This document shows, piece by piece, positions 9,089 to 18,600 of a DNA stretch of 30,960 bases. The stretch's first letter is position 1; each line of letters begins with the position of its first letter. The notes under the pieces are model-generated. The model was not told the DNA's origin. It was given only the letters and a program-made list of their open reading frames with translations, and did no database searches. A program made the translations under genes and the position numbers. Source of the DNA: Tannerellaceae bacterium (GTDB lineage Bacteria > Bacteroidota > Bacteroidia > Bacteroidales > Tannerellaceae); assembly GCA_031276545.1 (NCBI GenBank), contig JAISMW010000069.1, forward strand, positions 1 through 30,960, written 5' to 3'.

Positions 9089-9583
9089 ACGTGAGTTCGA
9101 CGTAAGGAAAAGGCGAAAATACTGGGAGGGACAGGCTATCAGGGGGCTTTCCCCAAGCCACAGGGGGCTTCCCCCAAACCGCGGGGGACTTCCCCCAAAC
9201 CGCGGGGGACTTCCCCCAAGCCACGGGGGACTTCCCCCAAGCCGCGGGGGGCTTCCCCCAAGCCACGGGGGACTTTCCCCAAGCCACGGAGGACTTCCCC
9301 CAAGCCGCGGGGGGCTTCCCCCAAGCCACGGGGGACTTCCCCCAAGCCACGGGGGGCTTCCCCCAAGCCACGGGGGACTTCCCCCAAGCCACGGAGGACT
9401 TCCCCCAAGCCACGGGGGGCTTCCCCCAAACCGCGGGGGGCTTCCCCCAAACCGCGGGGGAGTTCCCCAAAGCCGCGGGGGGGCTTCCCCAAAACCGCGG
9501 GGGAGTTCCCCAAAGCCACGGAGGACTTCCCCCAAACCCCGGGGGATCTTCCCTAAACAAGGGTTCTTACGTCGAACTCACGT
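9089..9583. repeat. Perfect 18-bp inverted repeat enclosing the 21-bp tandem array
   Basis: The left arm ACGTGAGTTCGACGTAAG (9089-9106) is exactly the reverse complement of the right arm (9566-9583). The two arms enclose 459 bases that are almost entirely the 21-bp minisatellite. The arms are not part of the repeat unit. No transposase or other gene lies inside. This could be the ends of a small non-autonomous element or the base of a large cruciform or RNA stem. Confidence 0.8.
9142..9563. repeat. Tandem array of about 20 copies of a 21-bp unit
   Basis: Units begin with CTTCCCCCAAGCC and end in a run of five or six G. Copy starts are at 9147, 9168, 9189 and so on every 21 bases to 9462; one-base insertions then put copies at 9484, 9505, 9526 and a decayed last copy at 9548. 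Variation is limited to a few positions (AAGCCAC or AAACCGC, GGGGGA or GGGGGG). Each unit pairs its C5 with the next G5, so either strand can fold into a chain of small hairpins. The unit is a multiple of three and lacks stops, so long heptapeptide-repeat reading frames exist on both strands; I do not regard them as genes. Confidence 0.95.
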
Positions 9584-9985
9584 TAAAATCAGGTGGAGAT
9601 GGGGTTTGCTTACTGCATCCTTCGTATACGAAGTCATCGTGTTTTGACGAAAAAAAACCTTGGCTGGCGCTGATGTCTCTTCCCCTCAGGGTGCAGAGGC
9701 TTCGTCAAATGATTTTGCTTTTTCCCATGAAGGGGATGGCGTAGAATCGGTTGATGAAGCTTTTTTTCTTTCATGAAAAAATATAAAAATTATTTGACAA
9801 GGTTTTTTTCCTTCAGGGGATGACTGTTTTTCGGAAGATTTTGTTTTTGTGTGCCGGGGCGGACTGCTTTCGGAATGTTTTTTTGTCTTTCTCTGCTTTC
9901 GGAAGAGGGGATGGCTGCCGGAAAATCTTTTTTTCCCTGAAAGGGTCTTTTTTTTCCGCTTTGTCGGCCGAATGTCTCTTTTTTT
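9584..9985. other. Non-coding stretch upstream of the efflux operon, with palindromes and T-tract repeats
   Basis: No gene is supported here. It contains a perfect 14-bp palindrome CTTCGTATACGAAG (9620-9633), a 9-bp inverted repeat TTTGACGAA (9643-9651) with TTCGTCAAA (9701-9709), and from about 9727 a decayed repeat in which GGGG(A/C)(T/G)G is followed some 25-35 bases later by a run of seven or eight T (G-tracts at 9816, 9856 and 9907). The frame of the adaptor gene stays open upstream to 9820 but the translation there is low-complexity and lacks a signal sequence. Confidence 0.6.
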
Positions 9986-10009
9986 ATACGTATGTTTGCA
10001 GAAACGTAT
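9986..10009 (+). promoter_or_regulatory. Promoter -7 box within an inverted repeat, upstream of the efflux operon
   Basis: TATGTTTG at 9991-9998 matches the Bacteroidetes -7 consensus TAnnTTTG in full; no correctly spaced -33 TTTG is seen. It sits inside an inverted repeat ATACGT (9986-9991) and ACGTAT (10004-10009) with a 12-base spacer, the layout of a TetR-type operator overlapping a promoter. Predicted transcription start is near 10004, about 38 bases before the adaptor ATG. No regulator gene is adjacent. Confidence 0.45.
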
Positions 10010-10041
10010 TTACTCTTACATTTATAGTGAAAAACAGTATT

Positions 10042-11106
10042 ATGAAAGCATCGGGTCTTTTTATTGCGGTGGGGCTGCTTGCCGGGGTGACTGCCTGTTC
10101 GGGTGGTAAGGAACGTGTGGAGGACGAAGAGAGTCTGGAAACTTTGCTGCCTGAAGCGAATAGTGGCGTTACGGTGATGACGCTTCGCCCGGCGGACTTT
10201 GATCATGAACTGGTCAGTAACGGAAAAATCGTGTCGGGGCAGTCGGCCGACCTGCGCTTCGAGTCGGCCGAACCGATTGCGGCCGTTCTGGTGAAGAACG
10301 GCGAGCGGGTGACCAAGGGGCAGAAACTGGCCGAGCTGGCGTCGTTCCGCCTTTCCAACAGAGCCTTTCAGGCTAAGGATGCGCTGGACAGGGCGCGCCT
10401 TGATATGCAGGATGTGCTGATAGGACAGGGCTTTGCTCCCGAAGATTCGGCTGCCGTTCCGCCTGCCACGATGCAGTTGGCGCGCACGAGGAGCGGGTAT
10501 GACCAGGCGCTGGCGCAGTTCAGGCTGGCGGAGTATGAGGTGCAGAGGGCGGCACTGACGGCGCCTTTCGACGGAGTGGTGGCCAATCTGTCTGTCCGGC
10601 CGTTTAATATAGCTTCCACGTCGGAGGCCTTTTGTACCGTGATTGATACGCGCCGGATGGAGGCCTCCTTTCTGGTGCTGGAGGGCGAGGCCGGACTGAT
10701 TCGGACGGGCGACAGGGTGAGGGTGACGCCTTTCTCGCTGCCCGGCGGGGAAACGGAGGGCTTCGTGTCTGAGATCAACCCCGTGGTGGACGAAAACGGG
10801 ATGGTGCGCGTGAAGGCCTCTGTGGGCAATCCGGGCGACCGGCTGTTTGAGGGCATGAACGTGCGCATCCATATCCGGAGAACAGTCGGCCGACAGCTTG
10901 TGGTGCCCAAGGAGGCGGTGGTGCTGCGTTCGGGAAAGCAGGTGGTCTTCACCCTCGTGGACGGTAAATCGTATTGGAACTATGTGCAGACCGGACTGGA
11001 GAATGCCGGCAGTTTCACTATCGTGGAAGGCCTGAAGGAGGGCGACGTCGTGATTACGGGAGGGAACATCAATCTGGCGCACGAAAGCGCCGTGTCGGTC
11101 TTATGA
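10042..11106 (+). CDS. RND efflux periplasmic adaptor lipoprotein (HlyD/MFP family)
   Basis: A 354-residue adaptor that joins the inner-membrane RND pump to the TolC-like channel. The ATG at 10042 is chosen because it begins a clear lipoprotein signal (MKASGLFIAVGLLAGVTAC, Cys 19); the frame is open further upstream but that part is low-complexity. Visible parts: the lipoyl-like half motif (PIAAVLVKNGERVTKGQKLA), a short helical hairpin (FQAKDALDRARLDM, later AQFRLAEYEVQRA), the second lipoyl half (LTAPFDGVVANLSVRP), a beta-barrel (GDRVRVTPFSLPG) and the membrane-proximal domain (LVVPKEAVVLRSGKQVVF). It ends in an ATGA overlap with the pump gene. First gene of the operon. Drug, metal or lipid substrate cannot be assigned. 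Confidence 0.92.
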   Translation: MKASGLFIAVGLLAGVTACSGGKERVEDEESLETLLPEANSGVTVMTLRPADFDHELVSNGKIVSGQSADLRFESAEPIAAVLVKNGERVTKGQKLAELASFRLSNRAFQAKDALDRARLDMQDVLIGQGFAPEDSAAVPPATMQLARTRSGYDQALAQFRLAEYEVQRAALTAPFDGVVANLSVRPFNIASTSEAFCTVIDTRRMEASFLVLEGEAGLIRTGDRVRVTPFSLPGGETEGFVSEINPVVDENGMVRVKASVGNPGDRLFEGMNVRIHIRRTVGRQLVVPKEAVVLRSGKQVVFTLVDGKSYWNYVQTGLENAGSFTIVEGLKEGDVVITGGNINLAHESAVSVL

Positions 11107-14100
11107 TAAAATTCCTGCTCGACCGCCCGATTGCCGTACTGATGGCGTTTACGGCCTGTTTTATCATCGGGCTTACTACGTATTTTACCCTTCCGGTGTC
11201 GTTGCTGCCCGATATTGCCATTCCCGAAATCACCGTGCAGGCTGCGGGCGCCAATATGTCGGCCAGAGAATTGGAGAATACGGTGATGAGGCCTGTCCGC
11301 CAGCAGTTGATGCAGGTGAGCCGGCTGCGCGATATGGAAAGCGAGACGCGCGACGGGGCGGGTATCATACGTCTCGGCTTCGACTTCGGTACGGACACCG
11401 ACCTTGCCTTTATTGAAGTGAATGAAAAGATAGACGCGGCGATGAACTATCTCCCGCGGGAGACGGAGCGCCCCAGGGTGATCAAGGCCAGCGCTACGGA
11501 CATACCGGTGTTCTGCCTCAACCTGACGCTTGCTTCGCCTTCGGACGTTCTTTCCGAAGGGGGGGAAGACGACTTCCTGGCGCTTTCGGAATTTGCCGAA
11601 ATGGTGATCAAACGACGGATAGAGCAGCTTCCGGAAGTGGCCATGGTGGACATTACGGGTACTGCCGCGCAGCAGGTGCAGATTCGCCCCGACATGAAGT
11701 GGATGGAGACGGTTGGCCTGACGCTGAACGATCTGGAGGAAGCCATTGCGGCGAACAATATCGAGCCGGGAAGCATGACGGTGCGCGACGGGTATTACGA
11801 GTACAACATCCGCTTTTCGACGCTGCTGCGCACGGCGGAGGATGTAGAAAATATTTACGTCCGCAAGGGCGACCGTATTTTTCAACTGAAGGATATGGCG
11901 CAGGTGAGGCTGACGCCGGTGAAGCAAACGGGCGTGTCGCTCTCGAACGGCCGGCGTGCCGTGACCCTGGCCGTCATCAAGCAGGCCGACGAGAATATGG
12001 ATGCGATGAAGGAATCGCTCCGTGAGGTGGTGGACTACTTTTCGGCCGTATATCCGGAGATTGAGTTCAGCATCTCGCGCAATCAAACGCAGCTTCTGGA
12101 CTTCACGATTTCGAACCTTCAGCAGAATCTCTCGCTGGGATTTGTGTTCATCTGCATCGTGGCCGTCCTGTTCCTCGGCGATGTGAAGAGTCCGGCCATC
12201 ATCGGCCTGAGTATGATAGTCAGTCTGGTGGTCTGCTTCCTGTTTTTCTATCTGTTCCACGTATCGCTGAACATCATCTCGCTGGCCGGCCTGATTCTGG
12301 CGCTGGGAATGATGATAGACAGTTCGATTGTGGTGACGGAGAACATCACCCAGTACCGGGCGATGGGCTATTCGCTCGACGAATCCTGCGCCAGGGGGAC
12401 GGAGGAGGTGGTCACGCCGATGCTCAGCTCCACGTTCACGACGATTGTAGTCTTTGTGCCGCTGGTGTTTATGAGCGGGATTGCCGGCGCCATCTTTCAC
12501 GACCAGGCTTTTGCCGTCACCGTGGGATTGATCGTTTCGTACTTTACGGGGATCATGCTCCTTCCGGTGCTGTACAAGCTGGTGAAAGGCGCCGGGAAGA
12601 AGCCGTCTGCAGAAAAACCTGTTGCCGACCGGTGGGAGCGTTTTTACGATGCGGGCGTCCGCCTGGTGTTCCGACACAAGACGTTGAGCCTGCTGATGCT
12701 TCTGGTATCCGTTCCGCTGTGCGTATTCTTTTTCTACCTGATTCCCAAAAGCCGGATGCCGGACATTGATCAAAACGAACTGATTGCCCTGATTGAATGG
12801 AACGAGAATATCCACGTCGACGAGAACCGTGCGAGGGTGGACGCCCTCTTCAGTCGCATGGCGGAAGAAGGCATGGAGTATACGGCCTACGTGGGGCAGC
12901 AGCAGTTCCTGCTCAACCGCGACCGCGACCGTTCCATTTCGGAGGCGGAGCTTTACTTCAAGATGCCGGAAACCTCGGATATTGCTCCCCTGCAAGAGAA
13001 AATAACCGCCTGGCTGCAGGAGCGCTATCCGGCTGCCGTCTTTTCATTCGCTCCCCCCGAAACGGTATTCGAGAAGCTTTTTGTAACCGGCGAAGCCGAC
13101 ATCGTGGCCGGACTCTATCCCCGCAACAGGACGGAAACACCCGCTTCTTCCGCAGTCCGCCGACTGGAAGAGTCCATCAGGGAATCCACGGGAGCGACTC
13201 CGACCGGCGTGGCGTTCGACAATCAGTACAACCTGAGCGTCGACCTCCGGAAGCTCCTCCTCTACAACGTAGATTACAGCGAGGTGTATCGCCTGCTGCG
13301 CACCACCTTTCGCGACAACGAGGCCGGCACGCTCCGCTCCTACCAGCAGTACCTGCCGATCGTGATTGCCGGCGACGCGCAGTCTGTCGAGGAGATGATG
13401 AGCCGGACGCTGGTAAAGTCCGTTCCCCTCTCGTCCCTGGTGAGTATCACGCCGGGCGAAGACCTGAAGACCATTACGGCCGGCAAAAACGGCGAATACG
13501 TCCCCTTCCGCTTCTACGACGTAAAGGATGCTCCCCGGCTGATGTCCGACGTGCGCAAAGGTATCCGCGAAGCGGAAGCCGGCGAGCGCAGCCGCAGCGA
13601 CTGGGATGTGGAGTTTTCCGGCAGCTTCTTCTCCAACCAAAAGATGCTGAACGAGCTGGTGGTGATTCTGCTCATCTCCATCCTGCTGATGTACTTTATT
13701 CTGGCCGCACAGTTCGAAAGTTTCCTTCAGCCGCTCATTGTCCTGATGGAAATACCCATCGACGTGGCGGCCGCGCTGCTGCTGCTTTACCTCTGCGGTC
13801 ATACGCTGAACCTGATGAGCGCCATCGGCATCGTGGTGACGTGCAGCATCATCATCAACGACTCAATCCTGAAACTCGACGCCATCAACGTGCTGCGCAA
13901 ATCGGGCGCTCCGCTGATGGAAGCGATCCACGAAGCCGGACGCCGCCGTCTGCGACCTATCGTCATGACGTCGCTGACGAGTATCTTCGCCATGGTTCCC
14001 CTGCTGTTCTCTTTCGACATGGGGAGCGAACTTCAGAAACCCCTCTCCATTGCCATGATAGCGGCCATGTCGGTGGGAACGCTGGTGAGTCTGTTTATCA

Positions 14101-14141
14101 TTCCGCTTGTTTACTGGTATATATATAAGAATGAGAAATGA
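11103..14141 (+). CDS. RND-family efflux pump, inner-membrane permease 1
   Basis: A 1012-residue proton-driven exporter of the AcrB/CusA superfamily. Start ATG 11103 overlaps the adaptor stop; it gives the usual opening MIKFLLDRPIAVLMAFTACF with the first membrane helix. Two large periplasmic loops and two sets of five or six helices follow. The fourth-helix proton-relay motif is LALGMMIDSSIVVTENI with one Asp (residue 406) where AcrB has two. The tenth-helix segment reads GIVVTCSIIINDSILKLD, with no Lys at the position of AcrB Lys940. Length is standard. It is followed by an ATGA overlap with the outer-membrane factor. Substrate class is unclear. Confidence 0.92.
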   Translation: MIKFLLDRPIAVLMAFTACFIIGLTTYFTLPVSLLPDIAIPEITVQAAGANMSARELENTVMRPVRQQLMQVSRLRDMESETRDGAGIIRLGFDFGTDTDLAFIEVNEKIDAAMNYLPRETERPRVIKASATDIPVFCLNLTLASPSDVLSEGGEDDFLALSEFAEMVIKRRIEQLPEVAMVDITGTAAQQVQIRPDMKWMETVGLTLNDLEEAIAANNIEPGSMTVRDGYYEYNIRFSTLLRTAEDVENIYVRKGDRIFQLKDMAQVRLTPVKQTGVSLSNGRRAVTLAVIKQADENMDAMKESLREVVDYFSAVYPEIEFSISRNQTQLLDFTISNLQQNLSLGFVFICIVAVLFLGDVKSPAIIGLSMIVSLVVCFLFFYLFHVSLNIISLAGLILALGMMIDSSIVVTENITQYRAMGYSLDESCARGTEEVVTPMLSSTFTTIVVFVPLVFMSGIAGAIFHDQAFAVTVGLIVSYFTGIMLLPVLYKLVKGAGKKPSAEKPVADRWERFYDAGVRLVFRHKTLSLLMLLVSVPLCVFFFYLIPKSRMPDIDQNELIALIEWNENIHVDENRARVDALFSRMAEEGMEYTAYVGQQQFLLNRDRDRSISEAELYFKMPETSDIAPLQEKITAWLQERYPAAVFSFAPPETVFEKLFVTGEADIVAGLYPRNRTETPASSAVRRLEESIRESTGATPTGVAFDNQYNLSVDLRKLLLYNVDYSEVYRLLRTTFRDNEAGTLRSYQQYLPIVIAGDAQSVEEMMSRTLVKSVPLSSLVSITPGEDLKTITAGKNGEYVPFRFYDVKDAPRLMSDVRKGIREAEAGERSRSDWDVEFSGSFFSNQKMLNELVVILLISILLMYFILAAQFESFLQPLIVLMEIPIDVAAALLLLYLCGHTLNLMSAIGIVVTCSIIINDSILKLDAINVLRKSGAPLMEAIHEAGRRRLRPIVMTSLTSIFAMVPLLFSFDMGSELQKPLSIAMIAAMSVGTLVSLFIIPLVYWYIYKNEK

Positions 14142-15619
14142 AGAGAATAGTATATCTCCTTCCGGTTGTTTTTTTCCTGTGGCTCCTGCCGGCAGTCCGT
14201 CCGGCGGCACAGATCGTGCTTTCGCTGGAACAGACCGTCCATCTGGCGGCCGACAGTTCGCTGGAGGCTTTCCGGACTAAAAACATGTACCTGGCCGGAT
14301 ACTGGCAGTTCCGCACCCACCGTGCCGGACGCCTTCCCAGTCTGACGCTCCGCTTGACCCCCGCCCAGTATTACCGCGACATTACCCGGCGCTACGACTC
14401 GAACGAAGACATCGACGTCTATCGCCGCCAGCAATCCTTCTATGCCTACGGCGGACTGGAGGTAAGACAGAACTTCGACCTGCTGGGCGGCAATTTCTTC
14501 CTCAACACAGACCTGGGCTATATGCGGAACTTCGGCGACAACACCTACACGCAGTTCACCTCCGTGCCCGTCCGCATCGGATACGTACAGGATCTGATAG
14601 GCTACAACCCCTTTAAATGGGAGCGGAAGATAGAACCGCTGAAATACGAAAAGGTAAAAAAAGAACTCCTCTACAATCTGGAACAGGTAAGCGAACAGGC
14701 CACAGAGCGCTTCTTCGACCTGGCCATGGCGCAGGTGGAGTACGATATGGCGCTGGACAATGTGGCCTCCACCGATACCCTCTACCGTACCGGCGAACAG
14801 CGCCACCGGGTAGCCTCCATCACGCAGGCCGACCTGCTGACGCTGAGACTCGACGCCGTAAATGCCCGCAATACCCTGCAGAATGCCGAGATTGCCCTGC
14901 AACGGAGCATGTTTGCCCTGGCCTCCTATCTGAACTTCGACAAGAACGAAAAGATACGCCTCAGGCTTCCCGGCCGGCCGGTAAGCAAAGCCGTTTCCGT
15001 AGACAAAGCCCTGACGTATGCCCGCGAAAACAACCCGGTGTTCCTGGATCTTCAGCGGCAGATACTGGAAGCCGAACAACAGGTGGACAAAACCGGAAAG
15101 GAAGCCCTCTTCAACGCTTCGGCCACGGCAAGCATCGGCTTCAATCAGGTGGCGAACACGCTGCAAAACGCCTACCGCAATCCGCTGCAGCAGGACGTAC
15201 TCTCGCTCTCCGTATCCATTCCTCTGCTCGACTGGGGCATCCGAAAGGGGAAGCATAATATTGCAAAAAACACGCTGAGCGTAACGCAGATATCCGCCCG
15301 TCAGCAGGAAGTGGCCATCGAAGAAGATGTCATCATGACCGTAGGCGATTTCAATATCCGCCGGCAGTTAATTGCCAGCGCCGAAGAAGCGCTCGACCTC
15401 GCCCAGACGGCCTACGCAGAAACCAAACAGCGCTTCATGATCGGCAAAGCGGACATCAACAGCCTCACCCTCTCGCTGAATCGCCGGCAGGAAGCCGAAC
15501 GCAACTACATTTCTTCCCTCCGCAACTATTGGTTGAGCTATTACAGGATACGCAAACTTACGCTGTTCGATTTCGAGCTGGGATTCCCCCTCTCCAACAC
15601 GTTTGACTATGAGCAATGA
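14138..15619 (+). CDS. TolC-family outer-membrane efflux protein
   Basis: A 493-residue outer-membrane channel that completes the tripartite pump. The signal peptide is MKRIVYLLPVVFFLWLLPA followed by a cleavage region near Ala-Ala-Gln. Two OEP-type repeats of long coiled-coil helices are visible: LNEAL-like opening (LSLEQTVHLAADSSLEAFRT), the helix ITQADLLTLRLDAVNARNTL, and in the second half VDKALTYARENNPVFLDLQR and MIGKADINSLTLSLNRRQEA. It starts inside the ATGA shared with pump 1 and overlaps the start of pump 2 by 11 bases, so all four genes are almost certainly translated from one message. Confidence 0.9.
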   Translation: MKRIVYLLPVVFFLWLLPAVRPAAQIVLSLEQTVHLAADSSLEAFRTKNMYLAGYWQFRTHRAGRLPSLTLRLTPAQYYRDITRRYDSNEDIDVYRRQQSFYAYGGLEVRQNFDLLGGNFFLNTDLGYMRNFGDNTYTQFTSVPVRIGYVQDLIGYNPFKWERKIEPLKYEKVKKELLYNLEQVSEQATERFFDLAMAQVEYDMALDNVASTDTLYRTGEQRHRVASITQADLLTLRLDAVNARNTLQNAEIALQRSMFALASYLNFDKNEKIRLRLPGRPVSKAVSVDKALTYARENNPVFLDLQRQILEAEQQVDKTGKEALFNASATASIGFNQVANTLQNAYRNPLQQDVLSLSVSIPLLDWGIRKGKHNIAKNTLSVTQISARQQEVAIEEDVIMTVGDFNIRRQLIASAEEALDLAQTAYAETKQRFMIGKADINSLTLSLNRRQEAERNYISSLRNYWLSYYRIRKLTLFDFELGFPLSNTFDYEQ

Positions 15620-18600
15620 CCTCTCCGTAAAAGCAAACAAACGACAGAGAAGCAGTTTTTCCGTCATCCTCATTTTTGTCACTGCCGCCCTGGCGGGGAT
15701 AGCGTTCATTCCCCTGCTGCCCGTCAAGCTGGAACCCTCGTACACGCTGCCCAGACTCCGCATCAGCTACGAAATGCCCAATCATTCGGCAAGGGTCATC
15801 GAGATGGAAGTCACCTCCCGCCTTGAGGCCATGCTGTCGCGCATCAAGGGAATCAAGGAAATCGAATCGACTTCGGGCAACGGATGGGGACGCATCACCA
15901 TCGAACTCGACAAGCATACCGACGTAGACGCTGCCCGCTTCGAGGCCTCCACCATCGTCCGCCAAACCTGGCCGGGACTGCCCGACGGACTAAGCTATCC
16001 CGTCCTGGAGATGAGCCGCCCCGACGATGAAGAAGCGCGTCCCTTCATCAGCTACACCATCAACGCCGCCGCCACGCCCATCCTTATCCGGCGTTTCGCC
16101 GAAAACAGCATCAAGCCCCGGCTGGCCGGTATCTCCGGTATTTACCGCATCGACATCACCGGAGCCACACCCATGGAATGGAGGCTGGAGTACGACAGCC
16201 GTCAGCTCGCCACGCTGGGCATTACGCCGGACGGCATACAGCAGGCCATCCGCCGGCACTACACCCGCGAATCGCTCGGCCTCGCCCGGATACGCGAAGA
16301 AAGCGGCGAATGGATCCGCCTGGCCATTGTCTCCGCCAACGCGGAGCAGGAGCAGGAAGGCTTCGACCCTTCGCTGATTACCCTTGCAGCACAGGACGGG
16401 ACGCAGATCCGCCTCGACCGCCTGCTGAAAGTAAACCGGCGCGAAGAAAGCCCGCGCAATTATTACCGCATCAACGGACTGAACTCCATCTACCTCTCCA
16501 TACACGCCGAAGAAACCGCCAACCAACTTGAACTGGCCGCCAAAGTAAAGAACGAAATGGAAGCCATCCGCTCCATCCTTCCCTCCGGATACGAAATACA
16601 CGTCAGCTACGACGCCACCGAATATATCCGCGAAGAGCTGAAAAAAATCTATATCCGTACCGCCATGACGGTGATCATCCTCCTGCTCTTCGTGCTGCTC
16701 ATCACCCGCAACCTGCGCTACCTGCTGCTGATCGTCTCCAGCCTGGCCGTCAACGTAGGTATCGCCTTTATCTTCTACTATCTGCTGGAGCTGGAGATGC
16801 AGCTCTATTCGCTGGCGGGAATCACCATATCGCTCAGCCTGATTATAGACAATACGATTGTGATGTCCGACCATATCCGCAGACATCACAACCGCGACGC
16901 CTTCCTGCCCATCCTTGCCGCCACGCTTACCACGATAGGCGCCCTGAGCATCATCTTCTTCCTCGACGAAAAAATACGCCTCAACCTGCAGGACTTTGCG
17001 GCGGTGGTGATTATCAACCTGGCCGTATCGCTGCTGGTAGCCCTCTTCTTCGTACCGACTCTCGCGCATTTCCCGCCTTCCCGAAAGAAAAGAGGCAAAC
17101 GGTGGATAGCCGGGCTTCAGCTCCTCTTCTCGCGCTACTACCTTTGGCAGATGCAGTTCTTTTGCCGGTGGAGGAAGTCGGCCTGCCTGCTCCTGCTGCT
17201 GGGCTTCGGCCTGCCCATCTTTATGCTTCCCGAAAAGATAGAAATGAAGAAAAGCCGTACCTATTCCGCCCTCGACAGCCTCTGGATAGAACGCTATAAC
17301 CGGGTAGCGACCACCGAAACATGGAAGGAAAAGATCAAACCGGTGGCAGATAAAGCCCTGGGCGGAACGCTCCGCCTCTTTGTACAGAAAGTGTACGAAG
17401 GCAGCTACTTCACACGGCGGGAGGAAACCGTGCTGACCGTCACCGCGTCGCTCCCCAACGGCACTACACTGGAACAGATGAATCACCTGATTAGCCGCAT
17501 GGAAGCCTATCTAAGTACCTATACATCGGAGATTCGCCAGTTTCAAACCACCATACTCAATGCCCGCCAAGCACGTCTGGACATCTTCTTCACCAAAGAG
17601 AGCGAACGCAGCGGATTCCCCTACACGCTGAAAAGTCGCATCATCAGCAAAGCCCTCGAACTGGGAGGCGGAAGCTGGGGCGTGTACGGCCTCATGGACC
17701 AGGGATTCAGCAACGACGTGAGGGAAACAGCCGGCAATTACCGCATCGAACTGCTGGGCTACAACTACGACGAACTTTTCCGCCGTGCCGAAGAACTGAG
17801 AGACACCCTGCTCACCTACCGGCGCATCAAGGAAGTACTGATCAACTCCGAGTTTTCCTACTGGAAAGACGACTATATGGAGTTCTACTTCAAACTGAAC
17901 AAGGAGCGCGTCGCACAGGAAAACATCCAGCCGATCGAACTGTTTGCCTCCCTTTACCACGTCTTCGGAAGAGACATCTATGCCGGAAACATCATCGTGG
18001 ACGGCGAAAACGAACGACTCAAACTCTACTCCCGCCAGTCCGGCGAATACGACATCTGGAATATGCTCCATGTGCCCCAGTCCGCAAGCGGAATGCGCTA
18101 CAAACCGGGCGAACTGGCATCGGTGGAAAAAGAACAGATGCCCCAGAATGTAGCCAAAATCAACCAGCAGTACCGCCTCTGCCTTCAGTACGAATACATC
18201 GGCGCCTCAAACCAGGGCAACAGAATACAGGAACGCATCCTCGACACCTTCAACGCATCACTCCCCATGGGATACAGCGCCCGGTCCGAGAGCGGCTATT
18301 TCTACGGATGGATGAAAGACTCCTCAAACCAGTACCTGCTGTTGCTGCTCATCATCGTGATTATATTCTTCACAAGCAGCATCCTGTTCAATTCGCTCAA
18401 ACAGCCGCTGGCCATCATCTTTGTGATACCGGTGTCCTACATCGGCGTATTCCTCACCTTCTACGCCTTCAGGCTGAACTTCGACCAGGGAGGCTTCGCC
18501 TCTTTCGTCCTCCTGTGCGGTATCACCATCAATGCCAGCATTTACATCCTGAACGAATACAACAAAATCCGCGAGCGCAAGCCCCTCATCTCCCCCTACC

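Noticed and set aside
9045..9647. 200-residue plus-strand reading frame with GGLPPSH heptad repeats, and minus-strand equivalents of 126-225 residues
   Set aside because: The 21-bp unit is a multiple of three without stops, so several frames are open at once. The flanks do not look like protein, there is no signal or known domain, and the frames run across the terminator and inverted-repeat arms.
9820..10041. N-terminal extension of the adaptor protein from an ATG at 9820
   Set aside because: The extension is low-complexity and T-tract-derived, and would bury the clear lipoprotein signal starting at 10042. The -7 box at 9991 also lies inside it.
10980..12995. 671-residue minus-strand frame opposite RND permease 1, and similar long frames opposite the M28, CocE and SusD genes
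   Set aside because: All are shadows of strongly conserved genes; their translations are rich in Arg, His and Gly and match no family I know.
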